64,000 nt of DNA from positions 1 through 64,000 of the forward strand of contig CAZXCG010000001.1 in assembly GCA_964639205.1 (NCBI GenBank), read 5' to 3'. This DNA is from CAZXCG01 sp964639205. GTDB taxonomy: Bacteria > Bacillota > Clostridia > Oscillospirales > Acutalibacteraceae. Shown one piece after another: positions 8,334-17,505 of this stretch. Below the pieces are notes generated by a model that did not search any database, was not told the origin of the DNA, and saw nothing but the letters and a program-made list of their open reading frames with translations. The translations under genes and the position numbers were made by a program. Position 1 is the stretch's first letter, and each line of letters begins with the position of its first letter.

Positions 8334-8936
8334 TTATATCTCCTTTATTTTTTTTAATTTATCTCTGAGTTCACAGAGCGCTCTGCCTCTGTGGCTGAAG
8401 GAGTCCTTTTCCGAGTCGCTCAGCTCGGCAAAGGTTTTACCTTTTTGAGGAATTAAAAATATTGGGTCATAACCGAATCCGTCGCTGCCGCGGGCTTCAA
8501 AGGCAATTCTGCCCTCACATACGCCCTCGGACGTAACAATCAGATCCCGTTTTATAAAGCAGCATATGCTTGAAACAAAACGCGCGCCACGGTTTTCTTC
8601 AGGTATACCCTGCATTTCATCAAGTAAAAGGATATATCGATCGCGAGTGCTTAATCCGCTGCCGCCGTAACGAGCGGTGTAAACTCCGGGGCGGCGGTTC
8701 AGAGCGTAAACTTCAAGACCGGAATCGTCGGCTACGGCAGGTAATCCGGTCTTTTCAAAAGCCGCCTTCGCTTTAAGAAAAGCGTTTTCCGCAAAGGTTG
8801 CGCCGGTTTCTTCAACGTCGTCAAGATTAAATCCGGCATCGCACGCGCTTACGGCTTCGATTCCCAAAGGATTAAGTATCCGCTCGATTTCTTTAATTTT
8901 ATGGGGATTATTAGAGGCAATGATAAACCGAGGCAT
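8334..8936 (-). CDS. rdgB: XTP/dITP diphosphatase (RdgB/HAM1)
   Basis: This enzyme hydrolyses non-canonical purine nucleotides (XTP, dITP, ITP) to monophosphates and so keeps them out of nucleic acids. The 200 residues carry the family motifs SNNPHKIKEIE at the N-terminus, ADDSGLEV around residue 70, GFGYDPIF and the C-terminal SHRGRAL. It starts three bases after the ftsY stop. Confidence 0.96.
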   Translation of the reverse strand: MPRFIIASNNPHKIKEIERILNPLGIEAVSACDAGFNLDDVEETGATFAENAFLKAKAAFEKTGLPAVADDSGLEVYALNRRPGVYTARYGGSGLSTRDRYILLLDEMQGIPEENRGARFVSSICCFIKRDLIVTSEGVCEGRIAFEARGSDGFGYDPIFLIPQKGKTFAELSDSEKDSFSHRGRALCELRDKLKKIKEI

Positions 8937-8939
8937 TAT

Positions 8940-9857
8940 TTATTCACCGACCTTAGTGAAGAGCGCGGATGCAAAATCATCGGCGTTGAAGGACTGAAGA
9001 TCGTCGATTTGCTCGCCTACTCCGATATATTTTACAGGGATACCCAAACCGTCGCGTATTGCCAGGACAACGCCGCCCTTTGCCGTTCCGTCAAGCTTGG
9101 TAAGAACAATACCGGTTATACCGGCGGCGCTGCGAAATTCCTTTGCCTGATTAACAGCGTTCTGACCGGTTGCAGCGTCCAAAACAAGGAGAAATTCCTT
9201 GTCGGCCTGCGGAAGCTCTCTGTCGATTATACGACCGATTTTTGCAAGCTCGTCCATAAGATTCTTTTTATTGTGCAGCCTGCCTGCCGTGTCGCAGATT
9301 ATTATATCGGCATTGCGCGCCTTAGCCGCGGCTATAGCGTCAAAAACAACGGCGGCAGGGTCGCTGCCCTCTTTTTGCTTTATTATGTCGGAATTACTGC
9401 GCCGCGCCCAGATTTCGAGCTGTTCAATTGCAGCGGCGCGGAAAGTGTCGGCCGCCGCCAGCACAACCTTTTTGCCCTCCTTTGTAAAGCGATTCGCAAG
9501 CTTACCTATCGTGGTAGTTTTTCCGACTCCGTTTACACCGATAACCAAAATTACGGACGGCTTTGTATTTAGAGTTAACTCTTCCCCGCCACGGAGCATA
9601 TCGGCGGTAATTTCGTTAAGCATATTGTGAATTTGCTCGGGATCCTGAATTTTTTCGGCTTTTACTCTTTCTTTCAGAATACCGCATATTTTTTCGGCAG
9701 TGGGAACGCCGACGTCGCCCATAACAAGCAGCTCTTCAAGCTCGTCAAAAAGCTCCTCGTCGATTTTTTTGAAGGATCTGAGCATTGAATCTATTTGGGT
9801 TACAATGCCTTCCCTTGTTTTTTTTAAACCATCCTTTATTTTACTGAAAAATCCCAT
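8940..9857 (-). CDS. ftsY: Signal recognition particle receptor FtsY
   Basis: FtsY is the membrane-associated GTPase that receives ribosome-SRP complexes and passes them to SecYEG. The 305-residue product is a short Gram-positive type without the long acidic A domain. The N-terminal helical N domain is followed by the G domain with GVNGVGKTT, DTAGR and TKLDGTAKGG. AAGAGGTG precedes the ATG. It lies 24 bases after smc; the ffh partner gene is not in this window. Confidence 0.97.
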   Translation of the reverse strand: MGFFSKIKDGLKKTREGIVTQIDSMLRSFKKIDEELFDELEELLVMGDVGVPTAEKICGILKERVKAEKIQDPEQIHNMLNEITADMLRGGEELTLNTKPSVILVIGVNGVGKTTTIGKLANRFTKEGKKVVLAAADTFRAAAIEQLEIWARRSNSDIIKQKEGSDPAAVVFDAIAAAKARNADIIICDTAGRLHNKKNLMDELAKIGRIIDRELPQADKEFLLVLDAATGQNAVNQAKEFRSAAGITGIVLTKLDGTAKGGVVLAIRDGLGIPVKYIGVGEQIDDLQSFNADDFASALFTKVGE

Positions 9858-9881
9858 TGCTGCACCTCTTATTTTTTTGGC

Positions 9882-12800
9882 TTATATTCCCAGTTTTTCG
9901 GCAAGCTCGTCGGTTTTGAGCTCCAACAGCTTGGAAACGCCCTCGTCCTGCATTGTAACTCCGTAGAGAACGTCGGCTTCCTCCATTGTTCCGCGGCGAT
10001 GCGTAATGCAGATAAACTGTGTCTGCACGCACATGGTTCGCATATATTTTGCAAAGCGTTCAACGTTTACTTCATCAAGCGCAGCTTCAATTTCGTCAAG
10101 AATACAAAACGGAGCCGGACGTACCTTCATTATAGAAAAATACAGAGCGATTGCCACGAGCGCTTTTTCTCCGCCGGAAAGCGACTCTAAACGAGATACA
10201 ATTTTTCCGGGCGGATGAACCGTAATATCAATACCGCTTGAAAGAATATCTTCAGGATCTGAAAGTGAAAGCGAAGCCGTTCCCCCGCCGAAAAGCTCGC
10301 GGAAGGTCAGAGTAAAATAGCTGTTGATTTTCTGGAAGCTTTCGACAAAAGAGTCCTTCATTTGGCGCGTAAGACGGGAAATAACAGCTTCAATTTCCTT
10401 TTTTGATTTTTCCACATCGTTAACCTGCGCGCTGATAAAGCTGTAGCGTTCAAAGACCTCTTTGTATTCTTCAATAGCCGCAACGTTAACACTGCCGAGA
10501 GCCTTTATTTTTTGCCTGAGCTCGTTTAAACGCTTTTGACCCTCGGGAATATTTTCGATTTTTACGCAGACTTGCTCGGCTTGCCTGTATGTAAGCTCAT
10601 ATTCGTCCCAAAGCTTTTGCGTAATATCATCGTACTGCTTCTGTAAATTGAGACGTCTCTCTTCCAAACGAGCAATTTCCCGACCGATAATTTCTCGTTC
10701 GGCGGTTTTGTCGCGTTCGGTGCGGTGCAATTCGATTGTTGCTTTTTCAAGCTCGTCTCTTTTAAAATTTATGCTTTCGATTTCCCGCTCGAGATTATCG
10801 ACCGAAAGCTGTAGTTTATCGGTTTCCGCCTTTAAATGCTCTATGTTTTCCGCTGTACTGACGTTCAGCATGTTAAGCGCGTCTATTTCCTGCTCGAGCG
10901 CCTGTTTTTTGTTGAGGCGCTGTGCGTCCGAAATTTCAGCATAGGAAATTTCGTTTCTTATATTTTCTATATCCTTTTCTAAGGAAAGAATTTCCAGCTT
11001 GGAATTTTGCAGGATCTCGGAAAGTTCCTCTCTTTTTTGAGATAGATCGGCGCGGCTGCCGGTAACTGCGGCAATACTGCTTTCAAAATTTGAAATTTCT
11101 GCGCTGAGCTCCTTAAGCCTTGCGTCGGCGGATTCCTTTTGACTGTGCAGAGAACGGATTTTTTCATCGGAAGCTTTAATTTCCTCCGAGAGCTGTTCGA
11201 CGGTGCTTTTAAGACTTGAAATTTCATTTATACAGGCACGGCGCTCGGCGTCAATACGCACCGCCTCCTGCAAAACGCGGTTATAGTCGCCGTTGCTCCC
11301 GAGCAAAGCGGCTTCCAAAGCCGAGAGCTCTTCGACGGAGGCGTTGTACTCTGCTTTTGCCTTTTTCGCATTTTCAAGCAGAAGCTTTGCTTCCTTTTTA
11401 AGATCCTCAATTTCAGCAGTGCGTGATAAAAGCCCGGATTTGCGGTTTGATGAACCGCCTGTGAGCGAGCCGCCGGCGTTAATTACTTGTCCGTCAAGCG
11501 AAACAACCTTAAAACGGTAGGAAAATTTTTTTGCGATTGCTGCGGCTGAATTCAAATCCTGCGCAAGCACCGTCCTGCCGAGAAGATATGCCAATATTCC
11601 GTCGTAGCGTGAGCTGCAAACACAAAGACTGCTTGCGATTCCAACAAATCCGTAGCAATCGCAGAGCGCGGGCTCGTTTAGGATCTTACCCTTAATTGTT
11701 GAAATTGGGAGAAAAGTAGCGCGGCCGTCTTCCTTCTGCTTTAAAAAACGTATGGCCTGCTTTGCGTCCTCCTCTGTTTCGGTAACAATATGTTGCATTG
11801 CCGCGCCGAGTGCCGTTTCGATTGCCAGAGTATATTCTTTAGGAACGGAAATAACGCGTGAAACCGGACCGCAAACACCGCGCAGATTACCCTTCTCCGC
11901 GCTTTGAACTACCGACCTGACGCTGTGTGCAAAGCCCTCTAAATTTTGTTCCAAATTTTCCAAAAGCTTCGCTCTGCGGAGCTTTTCCTGCGCGTCGAGG
12001 GCAATATTGTCTGCGTTAGTTTTGTATTGTTCGCTTTTTTTACGCTTTGAAGCAAGCTTAAGCTCAATTCCGTCTATACTGTTTTTGAGCGCGGATGCTT
12101 CCGCGGAATTTTTCTTTACCTGCAAATCATATTGTTCGAGCATACTTTTGAGATCGTCAGTCCGATCTTTACGTTCGAGCTTTGATTTTTCCGCAGCAAG
12201 AATACGGTTTTTCAGCTCCTCCTCGGCAGCGTCGCAGCTTAGAACGGTCGCGCGAAGATCCGAATATTCCGCATCGGCTTTTGTGAGCTTATAAGTAAGG
12301 TTTTGAAATTCATCGCCGCTTCGGCTCGTTTCGGCGATAACGCTGTTCAGTCGATCTGCGGCATCATCGTATTTAGTCTGAGCAGAGGCCCTTTTTTCTT
12401 CAAGCAGAAGAATTTCCGCTTTTTTCTTTTCAATTTGCGCACGTGCGTCACGCGCGCCGAGTTCAAGCGCTTCGAGCTCGCCGTTAAGGCGTTCGACGGT
12501 TTGATTATTGTGAAGTATATCGTTAGCTAAAACGGATATTCGAGATTTATTTTCCCCTTGCTCGTCATTGTATTGAGAGCATTGTCTGCGAATTTCATCT
12601 GTTTGGGATGAAAGTTTTCCGTTTTGAATGTAAATTTCTTCGGTTTTGCTTGTTATCTGCTCGAGCAATTTTTCAATTTCGGCGTGCTGAGCGCGCGCAA
12701 CGGATATTTTGTCCTCCTGTTCCTTTAGTATATTGGAGGATTTATTCAATGTATCGAGCCAAACAGCTATTTCAAGTCCCTTTTTTTCTTCGGAATATTT

Positions 12801-13448
12801 TAAAAAGATTTCCGCTTTTTTTGCCTGCGCTTTTAAAGGCTCGACGCGCTGCTCAAGTTCGCCGACAATATCGCGAAGACGCACAAGGTTTGCTTCTGTG
12901 AGCGTTAGCTTGCGTTCTGCCTCGATTTTACGGTAACGGTACCGGGAAATTCCCGCCGCTTCCTCAAAAATTTCACGTCTGTCCTCGCTTTTTGAAGCGA
13001 CAATTCCATCTATTTTCCCTTGACCTATCATGGAATATCCGTCGCGGCCGAGACCGGTATCCATAAACAATTCGTGTATGTCTTTGAGACGCACGGCGCT
13101 TTTATTTATAAGATACTCGCTTTCACCGCTGCGGTAATAACGGCGCGTTACGGCAATACTGTCGCCGTCAAAAGGCAGAAGCCGGTCTTTATTGTCTATA
13201 GTAAGCGTCACTTCGGCAAAGCCCTGTGGCTTGCGGCTGTCGGTACCGTTAAATACAACGTCTTCCATCTTAGAGCAGCGCAGCGCTTTTGCCGACTGTT
13301 CGCCCAAAACCCAGCGAACAGCGTCGCTGATATTGCTTTTACCGGAACCGTTTGGTCCCACAACTGCGGTAATTCCACGGTCAAAGGTAAGCCTGGTTTT
13401 GTCCGGAAAGGTTTTGAAGCCCTGCACTTCCATAGATTTCAGCAGCAT
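9882..13448 (-). CDS. smc: Chromosome segregation protein SMC
   Basis: SMC is the core ATPase of bacterial condensin and works with ScpA and ScpB, which are not in this window. The 1188-residue length is typical. The Walker A motif GPNGSGKS is at 31-38. Long coiled-coil arms flank a hinge at about 515-650. The signature LSGGEKAL starts at residue 1090 and is followed by the Walker B segment ILDEIEAALDE. GAGGTG precedes the ATG. It lies between the radical SAM gene and ftsY in the conserved rnc-smc-ftsY block. Confidence 0.98.
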   Translation of the reverse strand: MLLKSMEVQGFKTFPDKTRLTFDRGITAVVGPNGSGKSNISDAVRWVLGEQSAKALRCSKMEDVVFNGTDSRKPQGFAEVTLTIDNKDRLLPFDGDSIAVTRRYYRSGESEYLINKSAVRLKDIHELFMDTGLGRDGYSMIGQGKIDGIVASKSEDRREIFEEAAGISRYRYRKIEAERKLTLTEANLVRLRDIVGELEQRVEPLKAQAKKAEIFLKYSEEKKGLEIAVWLDTLNKSSNILKEQEDKISVARAQHAEIEKLLEQITSKTEEIYIQNGKLSSQTDEIRRQCSQYNDEQGENKSRISVLANDILHNNQTVERLNGELEALELGARDARAQIEKKKAEILLLEEKRASAQTKYDDAADRLNSVIAETSRSGDEFQNLTYKLTKADAEYSDLRATVLSCDAAEEELKNRILAAEKSKLERKDRTDDLKSMLEQYDLQVKKNSAEASALKNSIDGIELKLASKRKKSEQYKTNADNIALDAQEKLRRAKLLENLEQNLEGFAHSVRSVVQSAEKGNLRGVCGPVSRVISVPKEYTLAIETALGAAMQHIVTETEEDAKQAIRFLKQKEDGRATFLPISTIKGKILNEPALCDCYGFVGIASSLCVCSSRYDGILAYLLGRTVLAQDLNSAAAIAKKFSYRFKVVSLDGQVINAGGSLTGGSSNRKSGLLSRTAEIEDLKKEAKLLLENAKKAKAEYNASVEELSALEAALLGSNGDYNRVLQEAVRIDAERRACINEISSLKSTVEQLSEEIKASDEKIRSLHSQKESADARLKELSAEISNFESSIAAVTGSRADLSQKREELSEILQNSKLEILSLEKDIENIRNEISYAEISDAQRLNKKQALEQEIDALNMLNVSTAENIEHLKAETDKLQLSVDNLEREIESINFKRDELEKATIELHRTERDKTAEREIIGREIARLEERRLNLQKQYDDITQKLWDEYELTYRQAEQVCVKIENIPEGQKRLNELRQKIKALGSVNVAAIEEYKEVFERYSFISAQVNDVEKSKKEIEAVISRLTRQMKDSFVESFQKINSYFTLTFRELFGGGTASLSLSDPEDILSSGIDITVHPPGKIVSRLESLSGGEKALVAIALYFSIMKVRPAPFCILDEIEAALDEVNVERFAKYMRTMCVQTQFICITHRRGTMEEADVLYGVTMQDEGVSKLLELKTDELAEKLGI

Positions 13449-13452
13449 TGTT

Positions 13453-14454
13453 TCACCTCGGTTTGATTAAAAATTCATGCTTCTTTATATCGGTGTCAGC
13501 CCTTACAACGGCTGTATAACCGTTTTCGCTGAGAATTCGGATATTGCGTTTGTGCTGTCCCGTACAGACCGAAACGTCGGACGGGGCAACGTGTATTTCA
13601 ATTTGCTTTTGCGCAAAAGGATGTTCTTTAAGGTAGTCAAGGATTGAGTCTATCATTATTTTACTTTCGCAAAGCTCGCGAAAAGCCGGATGATAGGCGC
13701 CGGCTATGAAAGAAGAATCAACTTCTCCGCCCGAGTGAAGACCCACGCGGATTACGTTTATTTTTTCCTGCCTGAACATTTTCAGGAGCAGAGCGCACTC
13801 TTCAACGCTTTTTTGCAGAGAATACGGGATATAACTGCCCTGTTGATACAATCGGGCAAGCTCGGTACCGCTTAGAACAACCGTAGGATATATACGGACG
13901 GTATCGGGTTTAAGAGCTATAATCCGCCGCGCAGTGTATATATCGTCTTCGACGGCAGATTGATACAGATTTGTCATCATCTGCAGTCCTAAGGAAATTC
14001 CGTTTGCTTTTATTAAACGCGCGCTTTTGCATACATCCTCCGCGGTGTGTCCGCGGCGGTTTGCTTTTAAAACTATATTGCTCATAGACTGCACGCCCAA
14101 TTCAACGGCAGAAATTTTGTACTGCTTAAGCAGGTCTAAAATTTCGTTATCTATGCAGTCGGGGCGGGTTGAAATCCGTATTCCTTTAAATCTGTCAAGA
14201 TAAGGCGCCGCCGCGTCGAGCAGTGAAAGCATATATGCCCGGTCTATTGCGGTAAAACTTCCGCCGAAAAAGGCAATCTCGGAATCGCGGGTTTTTTCGC
14301 CCAGACTTTTAACAGCAATTTCAACTGCGTTTACAACATCCTGCGCTTGCGGCTGAAATGACTGACCCGTAATACTTTTTTGGCTGCAAAACGAGCATTG
14401 ATGCGGACAGCCGTTATGCGGCACAAAAACGGCGACGTTGGCATGCTTCATCAT
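13453..14454 (-). CDS. Elp3-like radical SAM protein
   Basis: This 333-residue protein begins with a radical SAM motif CxxxCxxC (C16, C20, C23) that binds the 4Fe-4S cluster used to cleave S-adenosylmethionine. The rest matches the radical SAM core and C-terminal extension seen in Elp3-type proteins, but there is no acetyltransferase domain. The ATG at 14452-14454 overlaps the rnc stop as TGATG; a TTG one codon earlier is also possible. Proteins of this type often sit between rnc and smc in Clostridia. Substrate and function are unknown; a tRNA-related role is only a suggestion from Elp3. Confidence 0.82.
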   Translation of the reverse strand: MMKHANVAVFVPHNGCPHQCSFCSQKSITGQSFQPQAQDVVNAVEIAVKSLGEKTRDSEIAFFGGSFTAIDRAYMLSLLDAAAPYLDRFKGIRISTRPDCIDNEILDLLKQYKISAVELGVQSMSNIVLKANRRGHTAEDVCKSARLIKANGISLGLQMMTNLYQSAVEDDIYTARRIIALKPDTVRIYPTVVLSGTELARLYQQGSYIPYSLQKSVEECALLLKMFRQEKINVIRVGLHSGGEVDSSFIAGAYHPAFRELCESKIMIDSILDYLKEHPFAQKQIEIHVAPSDVSVCTGQHKRNIRILSENGYTAVVRADTDIKKHEFLIKPR

Positions 14455-15131
14455 CAATAGCCCATGAGCGAAAGAGCCTCGCGCGCCGCCTGCTGCTCTG
14501 CGTCTTTTTTGCTTTTTCCGCCGCCCTTGCCTATTACGTTGCTGTTTAAATGAACTTCCACCACAAAATGCTTGTTATGGTCGGGTCCGCTCTCCTGTAC
14601 GAGTACATATTCCAAAAGCTCGCCCGGATTTTTTTGCACTATTTCCTGAAGCGTTGTCTTATAATCCTTAAATGAAAGAGTGTTACGGTTTGCTATTTCC
14701 GGCTCTATGAAGCGCAGAATATATTTTCGCGCTTCTTCCATGCCTCCGTCTATATAAACAGCCGCTATAACGGCTTCAAAAGCGTCGGCAAGTATTGAAG
14801 TCCGCTGCGCTCCGCCGTTGTGCTTTTCTCCTCGTCCAAGCTTGATAAATCTGCCAAAGTCCAGACGTTTTGCAAATCGGAAAAGCGATTTTTCGCAAAC
14901 CAAGGAAGCTCTGAGCTTTGTCAGCTCGCCCTCCGGCAAAGGAGGAGAAAGCTTGAAAATGTAATCCGAAACAACCATTGAGAGCACAGCGTCGCCGAGA
15001 AATTCAAGGCGCTCATTACACCTGATGTTTTTGTTCTTTTGTTCATTTGCAAAAGAAGAATGTATGAGAGCTTCTTCAAGAAGCTGCGGATTTTTAAACC
15101 GATATTGAATTATTTTTTCAAATTCGCTCAT
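14454..15131 (-). CDS. rnc: Ribonuclease III
   Basis: RNase III cleaves double-stranded RNA, including rRNA precursors. The 225-residue product has the endonuclease signature ERLEFLGDAVLS with E40 and D47, the second acidic pair D116 and E119, and a C-terminal double-stranded RNA-binding domain from about residue 155. It begins 17 bases after plsX, with no acpP gene between them. Its stop overlaps the start of the radical SAM gene. Confidence 0.97.
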   Translation of the reverse strand: MSEFEKIIQYRFKNPQLLEEALIHSSFANEQKNKNIRCNERLEFLGDAVLSMVVSDYIFKLSPPLPEGELTKLRASLVCEKSLFRFAKRLDFGRFIKLGRGEKHNGGAQRTSILADAFEAVIAAVYIDGGMEEARKYILRFIEPEIANRNTLSFKDYKTTLQEIVQKNPGELLEYVLVQESGPDHNKHFVVEVHLNSNVIGKGGGKSKKDAEQQAAREALSLMGY

Positions 15132-15148
15132 ATAAACACCGCTTTTTA

Positions 15149-16144
15149 CTAAATTTTTTCATTCTGCAAAGCATTTGTAATTTCTGCAATAACATTGCCT
15201 GATATGTATTTTTTTGTAAGAGCAACAGCATTTCTGACGGTTCGGGCGTTTGCGCTTCCGTGCGCCTTAAACACGGGCTTGGAACAGCCCAAAATAGCCG
15301 CGCCGCCGTATTCGTTATGGTCAAAGGTCTTTTTTAATTGCTTCATATCGCCAAAAACCATCGCCGCAGCAAGCTTGTTTTTGATATTCTTAGAGAATAC
15401 TTCTTTTATTTTCGACATCAGCGCAATCGCTACGCCCTCGTAAGTTTTTAAAATTATATTGCCGGTAAATCCGTCGGCAAGCAAAACCTCGCAGGAGTCG
15501 AGCGGAATATCTCTCCCCTCAATGTTGCCTATAAAATTCAGCCCGCTTTCCTTCAACATTTCAAAAGCCTCCTGCTGAAGCTTTGTACCCTTATGTTCCT
15601 CTTGCCCTACATTTGCAAGCGCCACACGAGGATTTTTAACACCCATTACGCGGTTCATATATATAGAGCCCATAACCGCGAACTGTTTGAGCATTTCCGG
15701 GCGGCAGTCGTTGTTTGCGCCTCCGTCTATGAGCATAAAAAAGCCGTTGACGTTCGGAATAACAGGAGCGAAGGCCGGGCGTTTAATACCCTTTATCCGC
15801 TTTAAAATCATAGAAGCGCCCACACATACCGCCCCGCTGTTGCCTGCCGTAACGAGTGCGTCGCCGTTGCCGCTTGCAAGCGTTTTCATTGCAACAGACA
15901 TTGAAGAATCGGATTTTTCCTTTAAAATATCCAAAGCATTGTCCTGCATTTCAATAACGCTGCCGGCGTGTATAATTTCCGTGCTTTTTAAATCTAATCC
16001 GTTCTTATAAGCGCAGGTAAGGATTTTTTCCTTGTCTCCCACAAGCGCAATATCGACAGAGAGCTCGTCGCGGGCGTCAAGCGCGCCTTTGATTATTTCG
16101 GTGGGAGCATTATCCCCGCCGAATGCGTCAATAAGAATTTTCAT
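15149..16144 (-). CDS. plsX: Phosphate acyltransferase PlsX
   Basis: PlsX makes acyl-phosphate from acyl-ACP for phospholipid synthesis. The 331-residue product starts MKILIDAFGGDNAP and contains the glycine-rich ALVTAGNSGA segment typical of the family. I used the ATG at 16142-16144, preceded by GAGGTG; a longer reading to 16357 would run into trmFO without a ribosome-binding site. In many Firmicutes acpP lies directly downstream of plsX, but here rnc follows after 17 bases. Confidence 0.96.
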   Translation of the reverse strand: MKILIDAFGGDNAPTEIIKGALDARDELSVDIALVGDKEKILTCAYKNGLDLKSTEIIHAGSVIEMQDNALDILKEKSDSSMSVAMKTLASGNGDALVTAGNSGAVCVGASMILKRIKGIKRPAFAPVIPNVNGFFMLIDGGANNDCRPEMLKQFAVMGSIYMNRVMGVKNPRVALANVGQEEHKGTKLQQEAFEMLKESGLNFIGNIEGRDIPLDSCEVLLADGFTGNIILKTYEGVAIALMSKIKEVFSKNIKNKLAAAMVFGDMKQLKKTFDHNEYGGAAILGCSKPVFKAHGSANARTVRNAVALTKKYISGNVIAEITNALQNEKI

Positions 16145-16169
16145 ACAGACACCTCGCAATTTCAGGATA

Positions 16170-17489
16170 TTAGCTATCAATTTCGTTTTCGGCACAAAAG
16201 CGTTCAAGAAGCTCCGCAGACCGCTGCGCATATGCCAACGCGCGCTGCCTTTTGTCTTTAGGGCGTTCCCGCAATTCCGGGAGAATTCCGAGATTGGCTC
16301 CCATGGGCTGAAACTTTTCGACGCTTTCATCACAAATATATCTGCTGAGCGCGCCAATCATAGTTTGCTCGGGCAATGTAACTGTTTGTTTATGTTTATA
16401 AACAAGGGCGGCGTTAATTCCGGCAATCAGTCCGGAAGCTCCCGATTCCATATATCCCTCGACACCAGTAATTTGCCCGGCAAAAAAAAGGCGGCGGTCG
16501 TCCTTTACCGAAAAATCCGGGTTAAGGACAAGCGGCGAGTTGAGGAAAGTGTTGCGGTGCATAACTCCGTACCTCATAAATTCGGCGTTTTTAAGCGCGG
16601 GGATCATCGTAAAAACTCGCTTTTGTTCGGGAAATTTAAGGTTAGTTTGAAACCCGACAAGGTTATACATAGTAGAGGCGGCGTTTTCACTGCGAAGCTG
16701 CAAAACAGCCCACGGTCTGTGCCCTGTGTTCGGGTCGGTAAGTCCGACAGGCTTCATAGGACCGAAGCGCAGAGTATCTTTACCTCTTTGAGCCATAACT
16801 TCGACCGGCATACAGCCCTCGTAAACCTTTGGATTCAAAACATCAAAATCCCTGAGATGAGCACGCTCGGCAGTTAAAAGAGCGTTGTAAAAAGACTCGT
16901 ATTCCTCTTTATTCATAGGGCAGTTTATGTAGTCGCCGCCGTCCGCTTTGCCGTAGCGTGAAGCGGAAAAAGAACGCGAGGGATCTATGCTTTCGGCGCT
17001 GACAATGGGCGCTGCTGCGTCAAAAAAAGAAAGGGATTTTCCGAACCTGCGCTCAATATCCGCGCAAAGAGCGTCGGAAGTAAGAGGACCGGTAGCTATT
17101 ACGGTTATTCCGTTTGCGGGGATTTCGGTAATTTCTTTTGAAATTACGGTTATATTTTTATCGTTTTTAATCGCATGCGTAACATAATTTGAAAAAAGCG
17201 TTCTGTCTACCGCCAAAGCGCCGCCTGCGGGAACCCGGCAACGCAGTGCGCAGCGCATAAGCAGCGAATCTAAGCGAAGCATTTCATTTTTTAACATGCC
17301 TGCCGCGCTGTCAAATCTCTCCGCTTTAAACGAGTTGGAACATACAAGCTCGGCAAAGCCGTCGCATTTGTGAGCGGGAGTGCGTTTGTTCGGTTTCATT
17401 TCTGCAAGCTGCACCGGAATATTCCGTTTTGCAATCTGATAAGCCGCCTCGCAGCCCGCAAGACCCGCTCCTATTACAGTAACGCCCAT
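16170..17489 (-). CDS. trmFO: tRNA m5U54 methyltransferase TrmFO
   Basis: TrmFO uses methylenetetrahydrofolate and FAD to form 5-methyluridine at position 54 of tRNA. The 439-residue length fits the family. The N-terminal FAD motif reads VIGAGLAGCEAA and is followed by the family signatures KRTPAHKCDGFAELVCSNS and, later, GYMESGASGLIAGINAA. I chose the ATG at 17487-17489 with GGAG upstream; this leaves 16 bases after topA. The topA-trmFO pairing is standard in Firmicutes. Confidence 0.97.
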   Translation of the reverse strand: MGVTVIGAGLAGCEAAYQIAKRNIPVQLAEMKPNKRTPAHKCDGFAELVCSNSFKAERFDSAAGMLKNEMLRLDSLLMRCALRCRVPAGGALAVDRTLFSNYVTHAIKNDKNITVISKEITEIPANGITVIATGPLTSDALCADIERRFGKSLSFFDAAAPIVSAESIDPSRSFSASRYGKADGGDYINCPMNKEEYESFYNALLTAERAHLRDFDVLNPKVYEGCMPVEVMAQRGKDTLRFGPMKPVGLTDPNTGHRPWAVLQLRSENAASTMYNLVGFQTNLKFPEQKRVFTMIPALKNAEFMRYGVMHRNTFLNSPLVLNPDFSVKDDRRLFFAGQITGVEGYMESGASGLIAGINAALVYKHKQTVTLPEQTMIGALSRYICDESVEKFQPMGANLGILPELRERPKDKRQRALAYAQRSAELLERFCAENEIDS

Positions 17490-17505
17490 AGTTTCTCCAG
17501 TCCGT

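Noticed and set aside
15149..16357. Longer start for plsX at 16357
   Set aside because: It adds 71 residues unlike the family, overlaps trmFO and lacks a ribosome-binding site.
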